A DNA stretch of 36,225 bases from assembly GCA_937958685.1 (NCBI GenBank), contig CALGNF010000177.1, forward strand, positions 1 through 36,225, in the 5' to 3' direction. The position numbers and the translations under genes were made by a program. Source of the DNA: an uncultured Caryophanales bacterium. Its GTDB lineage: Bacteria > Bacillota_I > Bacilli_A > Izemoplasmatales > Hujiaoplasmataceae. The notes beneath the pieces are model-generated. The model saw only the letters and a list, made by a program, of their open reading frames with translations, was not told the origin of the DNA and ran no database searches. Below, piece by piece: positions 1-6,092 of the stretch; position 1 is the stretch's first letter; each line of letters opens with the position of its first letter.

Positions 1-44
1 ATCGTATTCGGTGACTGGAGTTCAGACGTGTGCTCTTCCGATCT
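1..44. other. Illumina adapter and index remnant (left end)
   Basis: These bases are index CGTATTCG followed by the standard TruSeq read-2 adapter ending in CTCTTCCGATCT. They are the exact reverse complement of 36181-36224. This is library sequence, not genome; a start codon at position 28 lies inside it and is artificial. Confidence 0.98.
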
Positions 45-327
45 GGGCAGACTGATGGAAGCGGGACGGGATAAGATCGCGGAAGCCAAGGCCAACGGCG
101 CCTGGGACAACCCGGCCGCCCTGCCGCCTTACGATCCCGAACAGACACAGATCCTGATCGATGCGCTTTCAAACTCACAGCTTGCGCGCGAGAATCTTCT
201 CAAGATGTCGTTGTCGGTTCAGCGGACCTACACGATGATGTTTCTGGACGCCAAAACAGAGGCTGGTCGAAAACGCCGCCTTGAACGCATCATCTCCCGG
301 CTCGAGCAAAACCTGAAACCGATGTGA
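45..327 (+). CDS. YdeI/OmpD-associated-type protein, C-terminal fragment
   Basis: This is the last 94 or so residues of a cytoplasmic protein whose beginning is lost at the contig edge; an apparent start at 28 and its first residues (MCSSDL) are translated adapter. The remaining sequence has the pattern seen at the end of YdeI/OmpD-associated family proteins: a WDNPA segment, an acidic-proline stretch, a short helix with SNSQLARENLL, then a Tyr-containing helix followed by DAKTEAGRKRRLERII. The family is small and poorly understood; members are annotated as bacteriocin-protection or OmpD-associated proteins, but no biochemical role is secure. The TGA stop lies 88 bp before the next gene. The family assignment is by recognition of this C-terminal pattern only. 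Confidence 0.65.
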
Positions 328-415
328 GAGGCGTACATCACCCAACAGCAACAACGCCATATCATGACCGAATCACCAAAAACACGATAATTCCCATAAT
401 TGAAAGGGTGGCCTT

Positions 416-1429
416 ATGCACAACATGATCGGCAACACGCCATTGCTCATCATCGATTATCTTTACAAAAAAGAACCGCGCCGGCTTTATGCCAAGGCGG
501 AATATTACAACCTGACGGGGTCGATCAAGGACCGGATGGCCAAATATATCATTGAGGAATCCTACAAGGACGGCACGTTGCATCGGGGCATGCCGATCAT
601 CGAGGCCACCAGTGGCAACACCGGAATCGCGTTTTCGGCCCTCGGGGCGATGTATGGGCATCCCGTGCACATCTTCATGCCCGAGTGGATGTCGAACGAA
701 CGAAAGCAGATGATCCGCAAGTACGGCGCGATCCTGCATGAGGTCACCATGGAGGAAGGCGGTTTCGCCGGGTGTGTCGCCCTGGCCGACGAGTTCGCCC
801 GCACCATCGGCGGCTTTCGCCCGCAGCAGTTCTTCAATCCCTACAATGTCGAGGCGCATTTCATGACGACCGGACTCGAGATCTGCACACAACTTGACAA
901 ATTGCAGATCCGCCCTGACGGCTTCGTGGCCGGTGTCGGCACCGGCGGCACGATCATGGGCGTCAGGAAGCGTCTGAAGAAGAAACATCCGCATGTGAAG
1001 ATCTTTCCGCTCGAACCGGCGCAGGCGGCCATCATGAAGACGGGCGACCCTGGTGGCAAACACCGAATCCAGGGAATCGGCGACGGGTTCATCCCGCAGA
1101 TCGTCAAACCGGAAGAACTGGACGACATCATCGTCATTGACGATGGGGATGCGATCCTGATGACGCAAATGCTGGCCAAGAAGCTCGGACTCGGTGTGGG
1201 CGTCTCCAGCGGCGCCAATTTCCTCGGCGCCGTCATGGTCCAAAACCAGTTCGGCGGCGATTTCACCGTCGTGACCGTCTTCAGCGACGATTCCAAGAAA
1301 TACTTGTCGTCCTCCCTGCTGCTTGATGAGCCGATCAAGCCGGGATTCATCACTCCCGACATCGAGCTGTTGTCGATGGACGCGGAATGCATCTGCGACA
1401 AGCGGATTTTCGCGGGGACCTGCAACTAA
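416..1429 (+). CDS. PLP-dependent cysteine synthase family protein
   Basis: This 337-residue cytoplasmic enzyme is of the fold-type II PLP family that contains O-acetylserine sulfhydrylase (CysK), which makes cysteine from O-acetylserine and sulfide. Seen in the sequence: the N-terminal IGNTPLL signature, the Schiff-base lysine in LTGSIKDRMA (K38), the phosphate/substrate loop TSGNTG (65-70), the PLP phosphate-binding GTGGT (175-179), and a GVSSGAN segment near the C-terminus. Length fits CysK plus a short extra tail ending in a Cys-containing segment (DAECICDKRIFAGTCN). The ATG at 416 follows GAAAGGG. A possible promoter (ATGACC at 364, GATAAT at 386) lies just upstream. Cystathionine beta-synthase-like or D-cysteine desulfhydrase-like activity cannot be excluded, since no serine acetyltransferase or methionine-cycle gene is nearby. 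Confidence 0.85.
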   Translation: MHNMIGNTPLLIIDYLYKKEPRRLYAKAEYYNLTGSIKDRMAKYIIEESYKDGTLHRGMPIIEATSGNTGIAFSALGAMYGHPVHIFMPEWMSNERKQMIRKYGAILHEVTMEEGGFAGCVALADEFARTIGGFRPQQFFNPYNVEAHFMTTGLEICTQLDKLQIRPDGFVAGVGTGGTIMGVRKRLKKKHPHVKIFPLEPAQAAIMKTGDPGGKHRIQGIGDGFIPQIVKPEELDDIIVIDDGDAILMTQMLAKKLGLGVGVSSGANFLGAVMVQNQFGGDFTVVTVFSDDSKKYLSSSLLLDEPIKPGFITPDIELLSMDAECICDKRIFAGTCN

Positions 1430-1579
1430 GCGTTTTCCAGGTAACCATTTGGCGACAAAACCACGAAAAAAGAGCGCGCAAGCTTACAACAATGAATAAA
1501 CATTCATCGGCCGAGGGCGTGAGAAATGAGCCCTTTTTAACCATTTTCAAGTTCATGAGAAAAAACGTGAGCAAATCTT

Positions 1580-1608
1580 TTGACATCCCTTTCAAGCTAT
1601 AATATAAT
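1580..1608 (+). promoter_or_regulatory. Consensus sigma-70/A promoter of the matrix operon
   Basis: TTGACA at 1580-1585, a 17-base spacer, and TATAAT at 1603-1608: both hexamers match consensus exactly. Transcription would start near 1615, about 25 bases before the riboswitch aptamer. The 334-bp gap 1430-1763 holds this promoter, the riboswitch and its terminator. The part before the promoter shows only a short inverted repeat (ATGAAT/ATTCAT, 1492-1507). Confidence 0.85.
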
Positions 1609-1638
1609 TTAGCCGACGAAAAAAATAAATAGAATGAC

Positions 1639-1732
1639 AAAGCTAAAATCGAAGTGATTCGATGACAGAAAACTACAGGGTCTCCGATGGAGATAGCCAG
1701 CTGCCATTTGAAAATCGACTTTAGCTTTTTTT
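1639..1732 (+). terminator. Riboswitch 1 expression platform (conditional intrinsic terminator)
   Basis: Bases 1639-1652 (AAAGCTAAAATCGA) are complementary to 1715-1728 (TCGACTTTAGCTTT) with one A/C mismatch, and the second arm runs into seven T residues (1726-1732). The 5' arm is exactly the sequence needed for aptamer P1 and for the GNRA hairpin, so aptamer folding and terminator folding exclude each other. Inference: ligand binding would free the T-rich arm and allow read-through, an ON switch. The terminator loop of about 62 nt is long but contains the TCTCC/GGAGA hairpin. Confidence 0.6.
1640..1705 (+). ncRNA. GEMM/c-di-GMP-I-like riboswitch aptamer 1
   Basis: The layout is that of the GEMM (c-di-GMP-I) aptamer. 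The P1 5' arm AGCT (1641-1644) pairs with AGCT (1699-1702). A hairpin ATCGAA/TTCGAT (1648-1653, 1658-1663) is capped by the GNRA tetraloop GTGA. A junction GACAGAAAAC corresponds to the family's GACGCAAAGC. A second arm TCTCC/GGAGA (1681-1685, 1689-1693) follows GGG, and the element ends in ATAGCCAGCTGCC. It shares nearly all invariant positions with the second copy at 5278-5346 while the stems differ by compensating changes. The family match is by eye; some key positions deviate, so ligand identity is not certain. It precedes a TasA/SipW-type operon, a sensible c-di-GMP target. Confidence 0.7.
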
Positions 1733-1763
1733 GTCAAAAAAACCATCTAAAGGAGTGTTAATC

Positions 1764-2249
1764 ATGTTTAAGAAATTTCTGGCAGTAATCGCATTGGCTC
1801 TGGTATTGGGCGGAAGCGCCCTGGCATTCGCCTGGTGGGACAACCTTTCCGCAAACCGTGAGGAAGTCATCACCATCGGACAAGGTGTCACCCTGCAAGT
1901 CGCAGCTGTAGCCACCGCTCCAGAAGGGAAAGTCCTCGTTCCGGCCGGCGTCGTTTTAAAGGCAAATGACGTTACCGAAGTTGTCCTGACCTACAACGTC
2001 AAACTCGACCTTGAAGTTCTCACCGCCCTTGATCTGACAGTATCCGCCAGCAACATCCAAATCGGCGGCAGCTCCGAGCACGAAGCGTTGGTCACGATCG
2101 ACATCGCCCAAGCGGCAGCCACCGTCAACAACGCTGATGTCCTCGTCACCGTAACAATCACGCTTGCGCAACCAGACACTGAAGAAGTCTATCTGGAAAT
2201 CATCAACCAGGATATCACCTTCACCCTGACCTTCTCAGCATCGCAGTAA
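1764..2249 (+). CDS. TasA/CalY-like secreted fibre protein 1 (SipW-type signal peptide)
   Basis: This is a 161-residue secreted protein, first gene of the riboswitch-controlled operon. An N-terminal Lys pair and hydrophobic stretch lead to AFAWWDNLSANRE, the aromatic-plus-Asp mature start typical of SipW-dependent precursors. The rest is almost entirely predicted beta strand: IGQGVTLQV, a KVLVPAG turn, NDVTEVVLTYNVKL, and a closing strand ITFTLTFSASQ that resembles the last strand of TasA and CalY/camelysin. Inference: it is processed by the signal peptidase encoded in the same operon and assembles into surface or matrix fibres. The start is the ATG at 1764 behind AAAGGAGTG, which lies beyond the terminator; an in-frame TTG at 1731 lies inside the T-run and has no ribosome binding site. 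It is a close paralogue of the next gene. Confidence 0.75.
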   Translation: MFKKFLAVIALALVLGGSALAFAWWDNLSANREEVITIGQGVTLQVAAVATAPEGKVLVPAGVVLKANDVTEVVLTYNVKLDLEVLTALDLTVSASNIQIGGSSEHEALVTIDIAQAAATVNNADVLVTVTITLAQPDTEEVYLEIINQDITFTLTFSASQ

Positions 2250-2295
2250 CTAAAAAAAACAAAAAAAACATAGAAAAATATAAGGAGAAAAAATC

Positions 2296-2880
2296 ATGAA
2301 AAAAGTATTTGCATTAATCGCTTTGGCAGCATTGTTAGTTGGTTCCACAGTTGTCGCTTTTGCCTGGTGGGATAGTCTACGGGCAGACAGAGACGAAACG
2401 TTCGAAATCGGTTATGGTGTCAGACTCCAGGTCGACAGCGAACTTCAGGACACCCGTGCGCTTGTTCCCGCCGGTTCGTTCTATGCCGCTTATGAGGCGG
2501 ACTATACCACGGCTTATGTCTTTGAATACGTACTCAGCCTCGAAGAGCCTCTCACAGAAGGCATGACCGCCAATTTGAACGTTGAGATCACGGATTTCGT
2601 CCTCGGCACCTACACCTATGGTTTCAACAACGTTGAATCCGTCGTGACCATCGATATCAACGGCACGACCGAAGCCGACGGCGCCTGGGTTCTGGAGAAT
2701 GTTTTCACCGATGAAAACAACGAAGTAACTGTCACCGTCACCCTGACGCTCATCGCCCATCCGAATGCGGAATTCGCCAGCCATTATGCGGCTGTCGCCG
2801 GCCAGTTGCCGACTTTCTCGATCGGTTTCGAGGTTGAGAACACTTCGAGTTCTGAAGCTCCCGAATCACCCCTTCAGTAA
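2296..2880 (+). CDS. TasA/CalY-like secreted fibre protein 2 (SipW-type signal peptide)
   Basis: This is a 194-residue secreted paralogue of the preceding gene, 46 bp downstream and in the same transcript. The precursor begins MKKVFALIALAALL and reaches AFAWWDSLRADRDE, then IGYGVRLQV, matching the first protein position by position around the expected cleavage site. A beta-rich body follows, with a C-terminal strand (PTFSIGFEVENTSSS) and a short Ser/Glu/Pro tail that the first protein lacks. The start ATG at 2296 follows AAGGAGAAAA. Two similar subunits in tandem suggest either a co-assembling pair or major and minor fibre subunits; the sequence does not show which. Secretion through Sec and cleavage by the SipW homologue downstream are inferred from the signal peptide type. 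Confidence 0.75.
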   Translation: MKKVFALIALAALLVGSTVVAFAWWDSLRADRDETFEIGYGVRLQVDSELQDTRALVPAGSFYAAYEADYTTAYVFEYVLSLEEPLTEGMTANLNVEITDFVLGTYTYGFNNVESVVTIDINGTTEADGAWVLENVFTDENNEVTVTVTLTLIAHPNAEFASHYAAVAGQLPTFSIGFEVENTSSSEAPESPLQ

Positions 2881-2919
2881 TCCCAAAAAAACAGCCAGTA
2901 CGACAACATGAAAACCGGA

Positions 2920-2951
2920 GCCGGGCCCGTTGACAACCAACCCGGCCCGGC
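2920..2951 (+). promoter_or_regulatory. GC-rich mRNA hairpin between fibre genes 2 and 3
   Basis: GCCGGGCC (2920-2927) pairs perfectly with GGCCCGGC (2944-2951), with an inner GTTG/CAAC helix (2929-2932, 2938-2941). No T-run follows, so it is not a standard terminator. It sits 8 bases before the GGAGGG ribosome binding site of the third gene. It may stabilise the upstream mRNA or limit expression of the downstream genes; this role is inference. Confidence 0.6.
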
Positions 2952-2969
2952 CTGCTCCCGGAGGGCCTT

Positions 2970-3545
2970 ATGGAAGAACTGAATAGCATTACATCCTCGA
3001 TTTTCCACTTCAAGAGCAAACGGCTGTTGGTGTTGATACTGCTCGGTTTCGTCTCGATCAACTTCGGGATCGGCTATTCGCTGTGGGACAAGGCAAATCA
3101 GGTCGTTGACGATCCGATCATCGATATCGGCGTCGGCGCTGTCATCCAGGTTTCCGAAACCCTCAATCCCGGACCCAACCAGAAACTCATTCCCTATGGC
3201 GCTTTCAAAGGCGCAAACGACATCGAAGAGTTCATCTACACCTACACCGTAAGGCTCAACAAGGACGGCATGCTCACCGCGAAGATCAACAGACTGCTGG
3301 TGGGCGAAGACGCGACGCTTACACACATGTTCACCGTCACGGTGATCGATGAGAACCGGCAAGTCGAAGGCGAAAACCAGTTGACGACAAGTTTTCAGAA
3401 GGAAGCGGAAGCGGAATATCACACCGCCGTCATCACCTTCAGGATCCGCCTCAATCACCCAACCACCCAAGCGGAGTATCTGGCGATCCAAGGCAAGCGC
3501 ATCAACTTGACTTTTACCTTCACCGCCAGCGAGAAAACAGACTGA
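2970..3545 (+). CDS. TasA/CalY-like secreted protein 3 (SipW-type signal peptide)
   Basis: This is a 191-residue third member of the operon's secreted beta-rich family. Unlike proteins 1 and 2 it has a long cytoplasmic lead of about 18 residues before the hydrophobic stretch LLVLILLGFVSINF. After that GYSLWDKANQ replaces the usual AFAWWD. The body keeps the family pattern: IDIGVGAVIQV, KLIPYGAFKGANDIEEFIYTYTVRL, and the terminal strand INLTFTFTASEKTD. It is more divergent than the first two and separated from them by an 89-bp gap with a stable hairpin, so it may be a minor subunit, anchor or assembly factor, analogous in position to TapA-type accessory proteins. That role is inference; no TapA sequence similarity is visible. 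The start ATG at 2970 follows GGAGGGCC. Confidence 0.7.
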   Translation: MEELNSITSSIFHFKSKRLLVLILLGFVSINFGIGYSLWDKANQVVDDPIIDIGVGAVIQVSETLNPGPNQKLIPYGAFKGANDIEEFIYTYTVRLNKDGMLTAKINRLLVGEDATLTHMFTVTVIDENRQVEGENQLTTSFQKEAEAEYHTAVITFRIRLNHPTTQAEYLAIQGKRINLTFTFTASEKTD

Positions 3546-3570
3546 ACCCCAATGAAAGGAGCGAGCCCCA

Positions 3571-4116
3571 ATGTCCAAAACAATTCTGAAAACGAAGTTT
3601 GGCAAATCGCTCCTGGAGGGGCTCAGGTTTTTCCTCATCGTCGGCATCATCTACGGCATCGGCTATGTCATCCTCAATTATGTCCCCTTCTTTGCCAAAC
3701 ATGAGCATTACGTGATCGCCACCGGCAGCATGACTCCCGTCATCGACCCCGGCGACGTGGTCATCATCGACAACAGCGTCTTGCTGGACGATCTCGTTGA
3801 GGGCGACATCATCGCCTTCAGGGCGGTGATCGACGACAGCGGGGAAGAACGGGTCGTGGTGCATTATCTCGCAAGTGTCGTTGAAGACGACGAGGGCGTC
3901 AGGACTTACCAAACCAAACCACATGTTTCCGAACGCCTGGACGACTGGGAGCTGACTGACGAAGACATCATCGGCATCCATGTCCTGACGATCAGCAACA
4001 TTGGCCGGCTGCTCCTCTTCGCCCAATCGCTCATCGGCCGGATCATCATCATCGTGGACATCGTCATAATCTATTACCTGTTTAAAATCCTGTTCAAAGA
4101 CAAAAAGAAAGCCTAA
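3571..4116 (+). CDS. sipW: SipW-type signal peptidase I
   Basis: This is a 181-residue membrane signal peptidase of the archaeal/ER type (SipW branch), expected to cleave the precursors of the TasA-like proteins around it on the outer membrane face. There is an N-terminal transmembrane helix at about 18-38. The catalytic serine lies in ATGSMTPVI (S53) with the following DPGDVV loop. A histidine in VVVHYL (H98) replaces the lysine of the usual bacterial enzyme, the hallmark of this subtype. A second hydrophobic helix sits near the C-terminus (about 152-176), followed by KDKKKA. The gene begins 25 bp after the third fibre gene with GAAAGGAGCGAG before ATG 3571. Its position in the middle of a run of SipW-dependent substrates makes the functional link strong. 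Confidence 0.9.
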   Translation: MSKTILKTKFGKSLLEGLRFFLIVGIIYGIGYVILNYVPFFAKHEHYVIATGSMTPVIDPGDVVIIDNSVLLDDLVEGDIIAFRAVIDDSGEERVVVHYLASVVEDDEGVRTYQTKPHVSERLDDWELTDEDIIGIHVLTISNIGRLLLFAQSLIGRIIIIVDIVIIYYLFKILFKDKKKA

Positions 4117-4149
4117 CCCCAAACAAGGAAATCAAAGGAGGTGAGGGAC

Positions 4150-5106
4150 ATGGCGGGCATCAAAAAACTATTGGCATTATTCATCTTTGCGCTGATCGGA
4201 ATCTCCGGCACGACGATGCTGGGATACAGCCATTTTGACGATCTGGACCAGGATCGTCCCCTTGCGGTTTCCCTTGGCTTCTGGGATTTTCCGGGTGTAC
4301 CCTTCGCAAATTTCGATGATCGGTTGGCTTCCGGATTTTTCACGCTCTTCGGTGTTGACACGCTGACCGATCTTTATGCCAACACGACGTTTTCGCAGAT
4401 CATGAACGCCGCCAGCAAAACCACCAACGGCGGCAGCACCTATTCTGGCACCGGATACACGATTTCCGGCGTCGAATTCGCCAATCAGGCATGGCAGATC
4501 CGTGGGGATGCGGTCTACACCTCGGGCAACACCTCGCTCGGCTTCGTCAGGCAGCTTGACCGCAGCCTGAACACATCCTCCCAACCGATCCATCAGGTGA
4601 TGCCTTCGGATATTGCCAGTCCGCTTCCTTACCCGGAATACAGTTTTTTCACCGCCTATGACATCAAGAATTCCGTCACCGGCAACGCCTACGGCCTGCG
4701 GCTTGACAACCAGGTCGTGATGACGACGATGAACCCGGTCGCGAATCTGGACTCGATCTCCTTCTATGCGCTCCGCGGCTTGAAGATCAACTCCGCTGAA
4801 AGACTTGTCAACCGCCAGTTCGTCGTCCAAATCAGTGCGACCGGCATTGAAGGCTCGTTCGTGAATGTCGGCACCGCCCAGACGCTGCAAGCACCGCCGA
4901 CGGCCATCGAGGTCTTCAATGCGTCCGCACCCGCCAGCCATGCGTTCCCGTTCTATGAATTCGTCCTGACGACGACGCAGAAAAACAATATGCCCGCATC
5001 CGGTTACTACGTGCGGATCAGTTTCAGCGGCGGCGTCCAAGGCAACGGCGGCAGTTCCACCCGTTCCCGCATGGTGATCGACGATTTCCAGATCAACAAC
5101 GACTAA
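4150..5106 (+). CDS. Large secreted beta-rich protein with SipW-like signal peptide
   Basis: This 318-residue secreted protein is the last gene of the operon. Its N-terminus (MAGIKKLLALFIFALIGISG) leads to a GYSHFDDLDQDR segment that parallels the WWD starts of the fibre subunits, so it is probably also a SipW substrate. The mature part does not resemble the small subunits. It has a Ser/Thr/Asn/Gly-rich stretch (about 85-105), then alternating strands with a late SGYYVRISFSGG and a terminal MVIDDFQINND. The latter resembles jelly-roll carbohydrate- or matrix-binding domains that end in IDDIxI-type strands; that comparison is structural intuition only. No catalytic motif is visible. It is likely a matrix-associated adhesin. 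The ATG at 4150 is preferred over the in-frame GTG at 4141 because AGGAGGTG (4135-4142) is correctly spaced from it. Confidence 0.65.
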   Translation: MAGIKKLLALFIFALIGISGTTMLGYSHFDDLDQDRPLAVSLGFWDFPGVPFANFDDRLASGFFTLFGVDTLTDLYANTTFSQIMNAASKTTNGGSTYSGTGYTISGVEFANQAWQIRGDAVYTSGNTSLGFVRQLDRSLNTSSQPIHQVMPSDIASPLPYPEYSFFTAYDIKNSVTGNAYGLRLDNQVVMTTMNPVANLDSISFYALRGLKINSAERLVNRQFVVQISATGIEGSFVNVGTAQTLQAPPTAIEVFNASAPASHAFPFYEFVLTTTQKNNMPASGYYVRISFSGGVQGNGGSSTRSRMVIDDFQINND

Positions 5107-5110
5107 GCCC

Positions 5111-5147
5111 GACACAAAGAGACCTAAAAAGGTCTTTTTTTTGTGTC
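5111..5147 (+). terminator. Intrinsic terminator of the fibre operon
   Basis: AGACC (5120-5124) pairs with GGTCT (5131-5135), extended outward by GACACAAA against TTTGTGTC. The run of eight T residues is at 5135-5142. It lies 5 bp after the stop of the last operon gene and separates it from the second riboswitch unit. Confidence 0.85.
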
Positions 5148-5179
5148 CATTGCAGAAATCAAAAAAATACGCGGCTCTA

Positions 5180-5208
5180 TTGCCATATTTTTGGATTCGT
5201 GATATTGT
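5180..5208 (+). promoter_or_regulatory. Candidate promoter for riboswitch 2 unit
   Basis: TTGCCA at 5180-5185, 17 bases, then TATTGT at 5203-5208. The -35 is near consensus but the -10 is weak. It is the best candidate between the operon terminator and the second riboswitch. Confidence 0.35.
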
Positions 5209-5249
5209 AACATTATCAAAACAAAGCCATGCGGTGAATTGTGTGCCTG

Positions 5250-5365
5250 CACTTCCCGGATGAATGCTTGGTTTGATAAAGCCAAACCCGGAGCGATCCG
5301 GCGACGGAAAACTATAGGGTCTCGACAGAGATAGCCAGCTGCCTTTCTAGACATTCATCGAGGTG
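5250..5365 (+). promoter_or_regulatory. Riboswitch 2 expression platform (SD-masking long-range helix)
   Basis: GATGAATG (5259-5266) is perfectly complementary to CATTCATC (5352-5359), and CACTTC (5250-5255) can pair with the ribosome binding site GAGGTG (5360-5365) with one G-U pair. This helix encloses the whole aptamer and would bury the Shine-Dalgarno of the gene starting at 5372. No terminator T-run is present, so control is probably translational. The direction of control (ON or OFF) cannot be read from sequence alone. Confidence 0.55.
5278..5346 (+). ncRNA. GEMM/c-di-GMP-I-like riboswitch aptamer 2
   Basis: This is a second copy of the element at 1640-1705. AAAGCCAAACC is followed by a hairpin CCGGA/TCCGG (5288-5292, 5297-5301) with GNRA loop GCGA. 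The junction is GACGGAAAACTATAGGG, and an arm TCTC/GAGA (5320-5323, 5328-5331) leads to ATAGCCAGCTGCC. The stems differ from copy 1 by paired changes while single-stranded positions are kept, strong evidence for a conserved RNA. AAAG-C-CAAACCCGG-GCGA-CCGG closely resembles GEMM aptamers, but the base expected before CAAAC reads C rather than G. An alternative hairpin GGTTTG/CAAACC (5270-5275, 5283-5288) would destroy the aptamer and may be the ligand-free state. Confidence 0.7.
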
Positions 5366-5371
5366 AAAAGC

Positions 5372-5854
5372 ATGAGAACACTCTTCATGTTGCTTTTCGG
5401 TTTCTGTTTTGTTTTTTTTGGCACCGAAACAGCTTACTCGTATTGGGAAAACCAACAGGATATCATCAAGTTGCAGAACTCAGGCGACAATGAAACGGTC
5501 ATCATCAGCGAGCTTGCCTTGCAAAGCGAGGGAGCGCGGCTGATACCCGAAGGCGCCCTCCGGGGCAAAGACGACGTGACGGAAATCGTTTATGTCTATC
5601 AGGTCGAGATCCAACCGGGACACACACTGGAAGTTCATCCGGAAGCAGTAGCCATCATCAAGGATGGCATCAGAATCCCGGATGGGGATGGTCTGGTCAT
5701 CTTCCGATTCGAGACGGATGAAATCGATGCCGGACACTTGCTTGTCACGCTCCATGTCAGCCTGAGGATGCCCGAAACCGAAGCCCAACGCACGCTGCTT
5801 CAAGGCGGGAAGGTTGTCTTTTCCTTGGCCTTCACCCAAACAATGCAGCCGTAA
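5372..5854 (+). CDS. TasA/CalY-like secreted protein 4 (SipW-type signal peptide)
   Basis: This is a 160-residue secreted member of the same family, in its own riboswitch-controlled unit. The hydrophobic start MRTLFMLLFGFCFVFFG leads to TAYSYWENQQD, a textbook SipW-type cleavage region. It then follows the family plan: RLIPEGALRGKDDVTEIVYVYQVEI, LLVTLHVSLRMPETEAQR, and a terminal strand KVVFSLAFTQTMQP. It lacks the IGxGV motif of the others, so it is a divergent paralogue. The ATG at 5372 is chosen because GAGGTG (5360-5365) is spaced six bases from it; an in-frame GTG at 5363 lies inside that site. Processing by the SipW homologue at 3571-4116 is inferred. A separate riboswitch of different mechanism suggests it is made at different times or amounts from the main operon. 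Confidence 0.72.
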   Translation: MRTLFMLLFGFCFVFFGTETAYSYWENQQDIIKLQNSGDNETVIISELALQSEGARLIPEGALRGKDDVTEIVYVYQVEIQPGHTLEVHPEAVAIIKDGIRIPDGDGLVIFRFETDEIDAGHLLVTLHVSLRMPETEAQRTLLQGGKVVFSLAFTQTMQP

Positions 5855-5894
5855 TCTTTTAATATAACCAGAAAAACCCCTTAATCGCAAAGCC

Positions 5895-5923
5895 GATTTC
5901 GCTTTTTTGCGAAATCCTTTTTT
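5895..5923 (+). terminator. Intrinsic terminator after fibre gene 4
   Basis: GATTTCGC (5895-5902) pairs with GCGAAATC (5909-5916) around a T6 loop, followed by CTTTTTT. It ends the second riboswitch unit. Confidence 0.9.
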
Positions 5924-6019
5924 CATGTTTCTTGCACCGGCCGCCACGGCTTCCCCCGGGAAGCGCGATGTTGGCACCGCAAGGGATTTAATGTGGTGCC
6001 GGCAATTTCATTTCAAGGG

Positions 6020-6048
6020 TTTTTGCCGGGCGGTCCTTGTGCTATAAT
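6020..6048 (+). promoter_or_regulatory. Extended -10 promoter of the Mrp-type operon
   Basis: TGCTATAAT at 6040-6048 is a perfect extended -10 element. The -35 region (6020-6025, TTTTTG) is weak, as usual for extended -10 promoters. Transcription would start near 6055, about 38 bases before the first gene. The rest of 5855-6092 shows the terminator and two short inverted repeats (CTTCCC/GGGAAG at 5950-5963; GGCACC/GGTGCC at 5973-6000). Confidence 0.65.
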
Positions 6049-6092
6049 AGTCATATATCTTTTAGGAGATCGTATCGGAAAGGCTGTGTGCG

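Noticed and set aside
362..1243. Long minus-strand open frames opposite the cysteine synthase, Mrp, hut and ABC genes
   Set aside because: They are antisense shadows of well-recognised genes, rich in Asp/His/Arg from codon mirror effects, without family features.
1387..1602. A 71-codon open frame between the cysteine synthase gene and the fibre promoter
   Set aside because: It starts inside the upstream gene, has no ribosome binding site and runs through the promoter; its composition looks non-coding.
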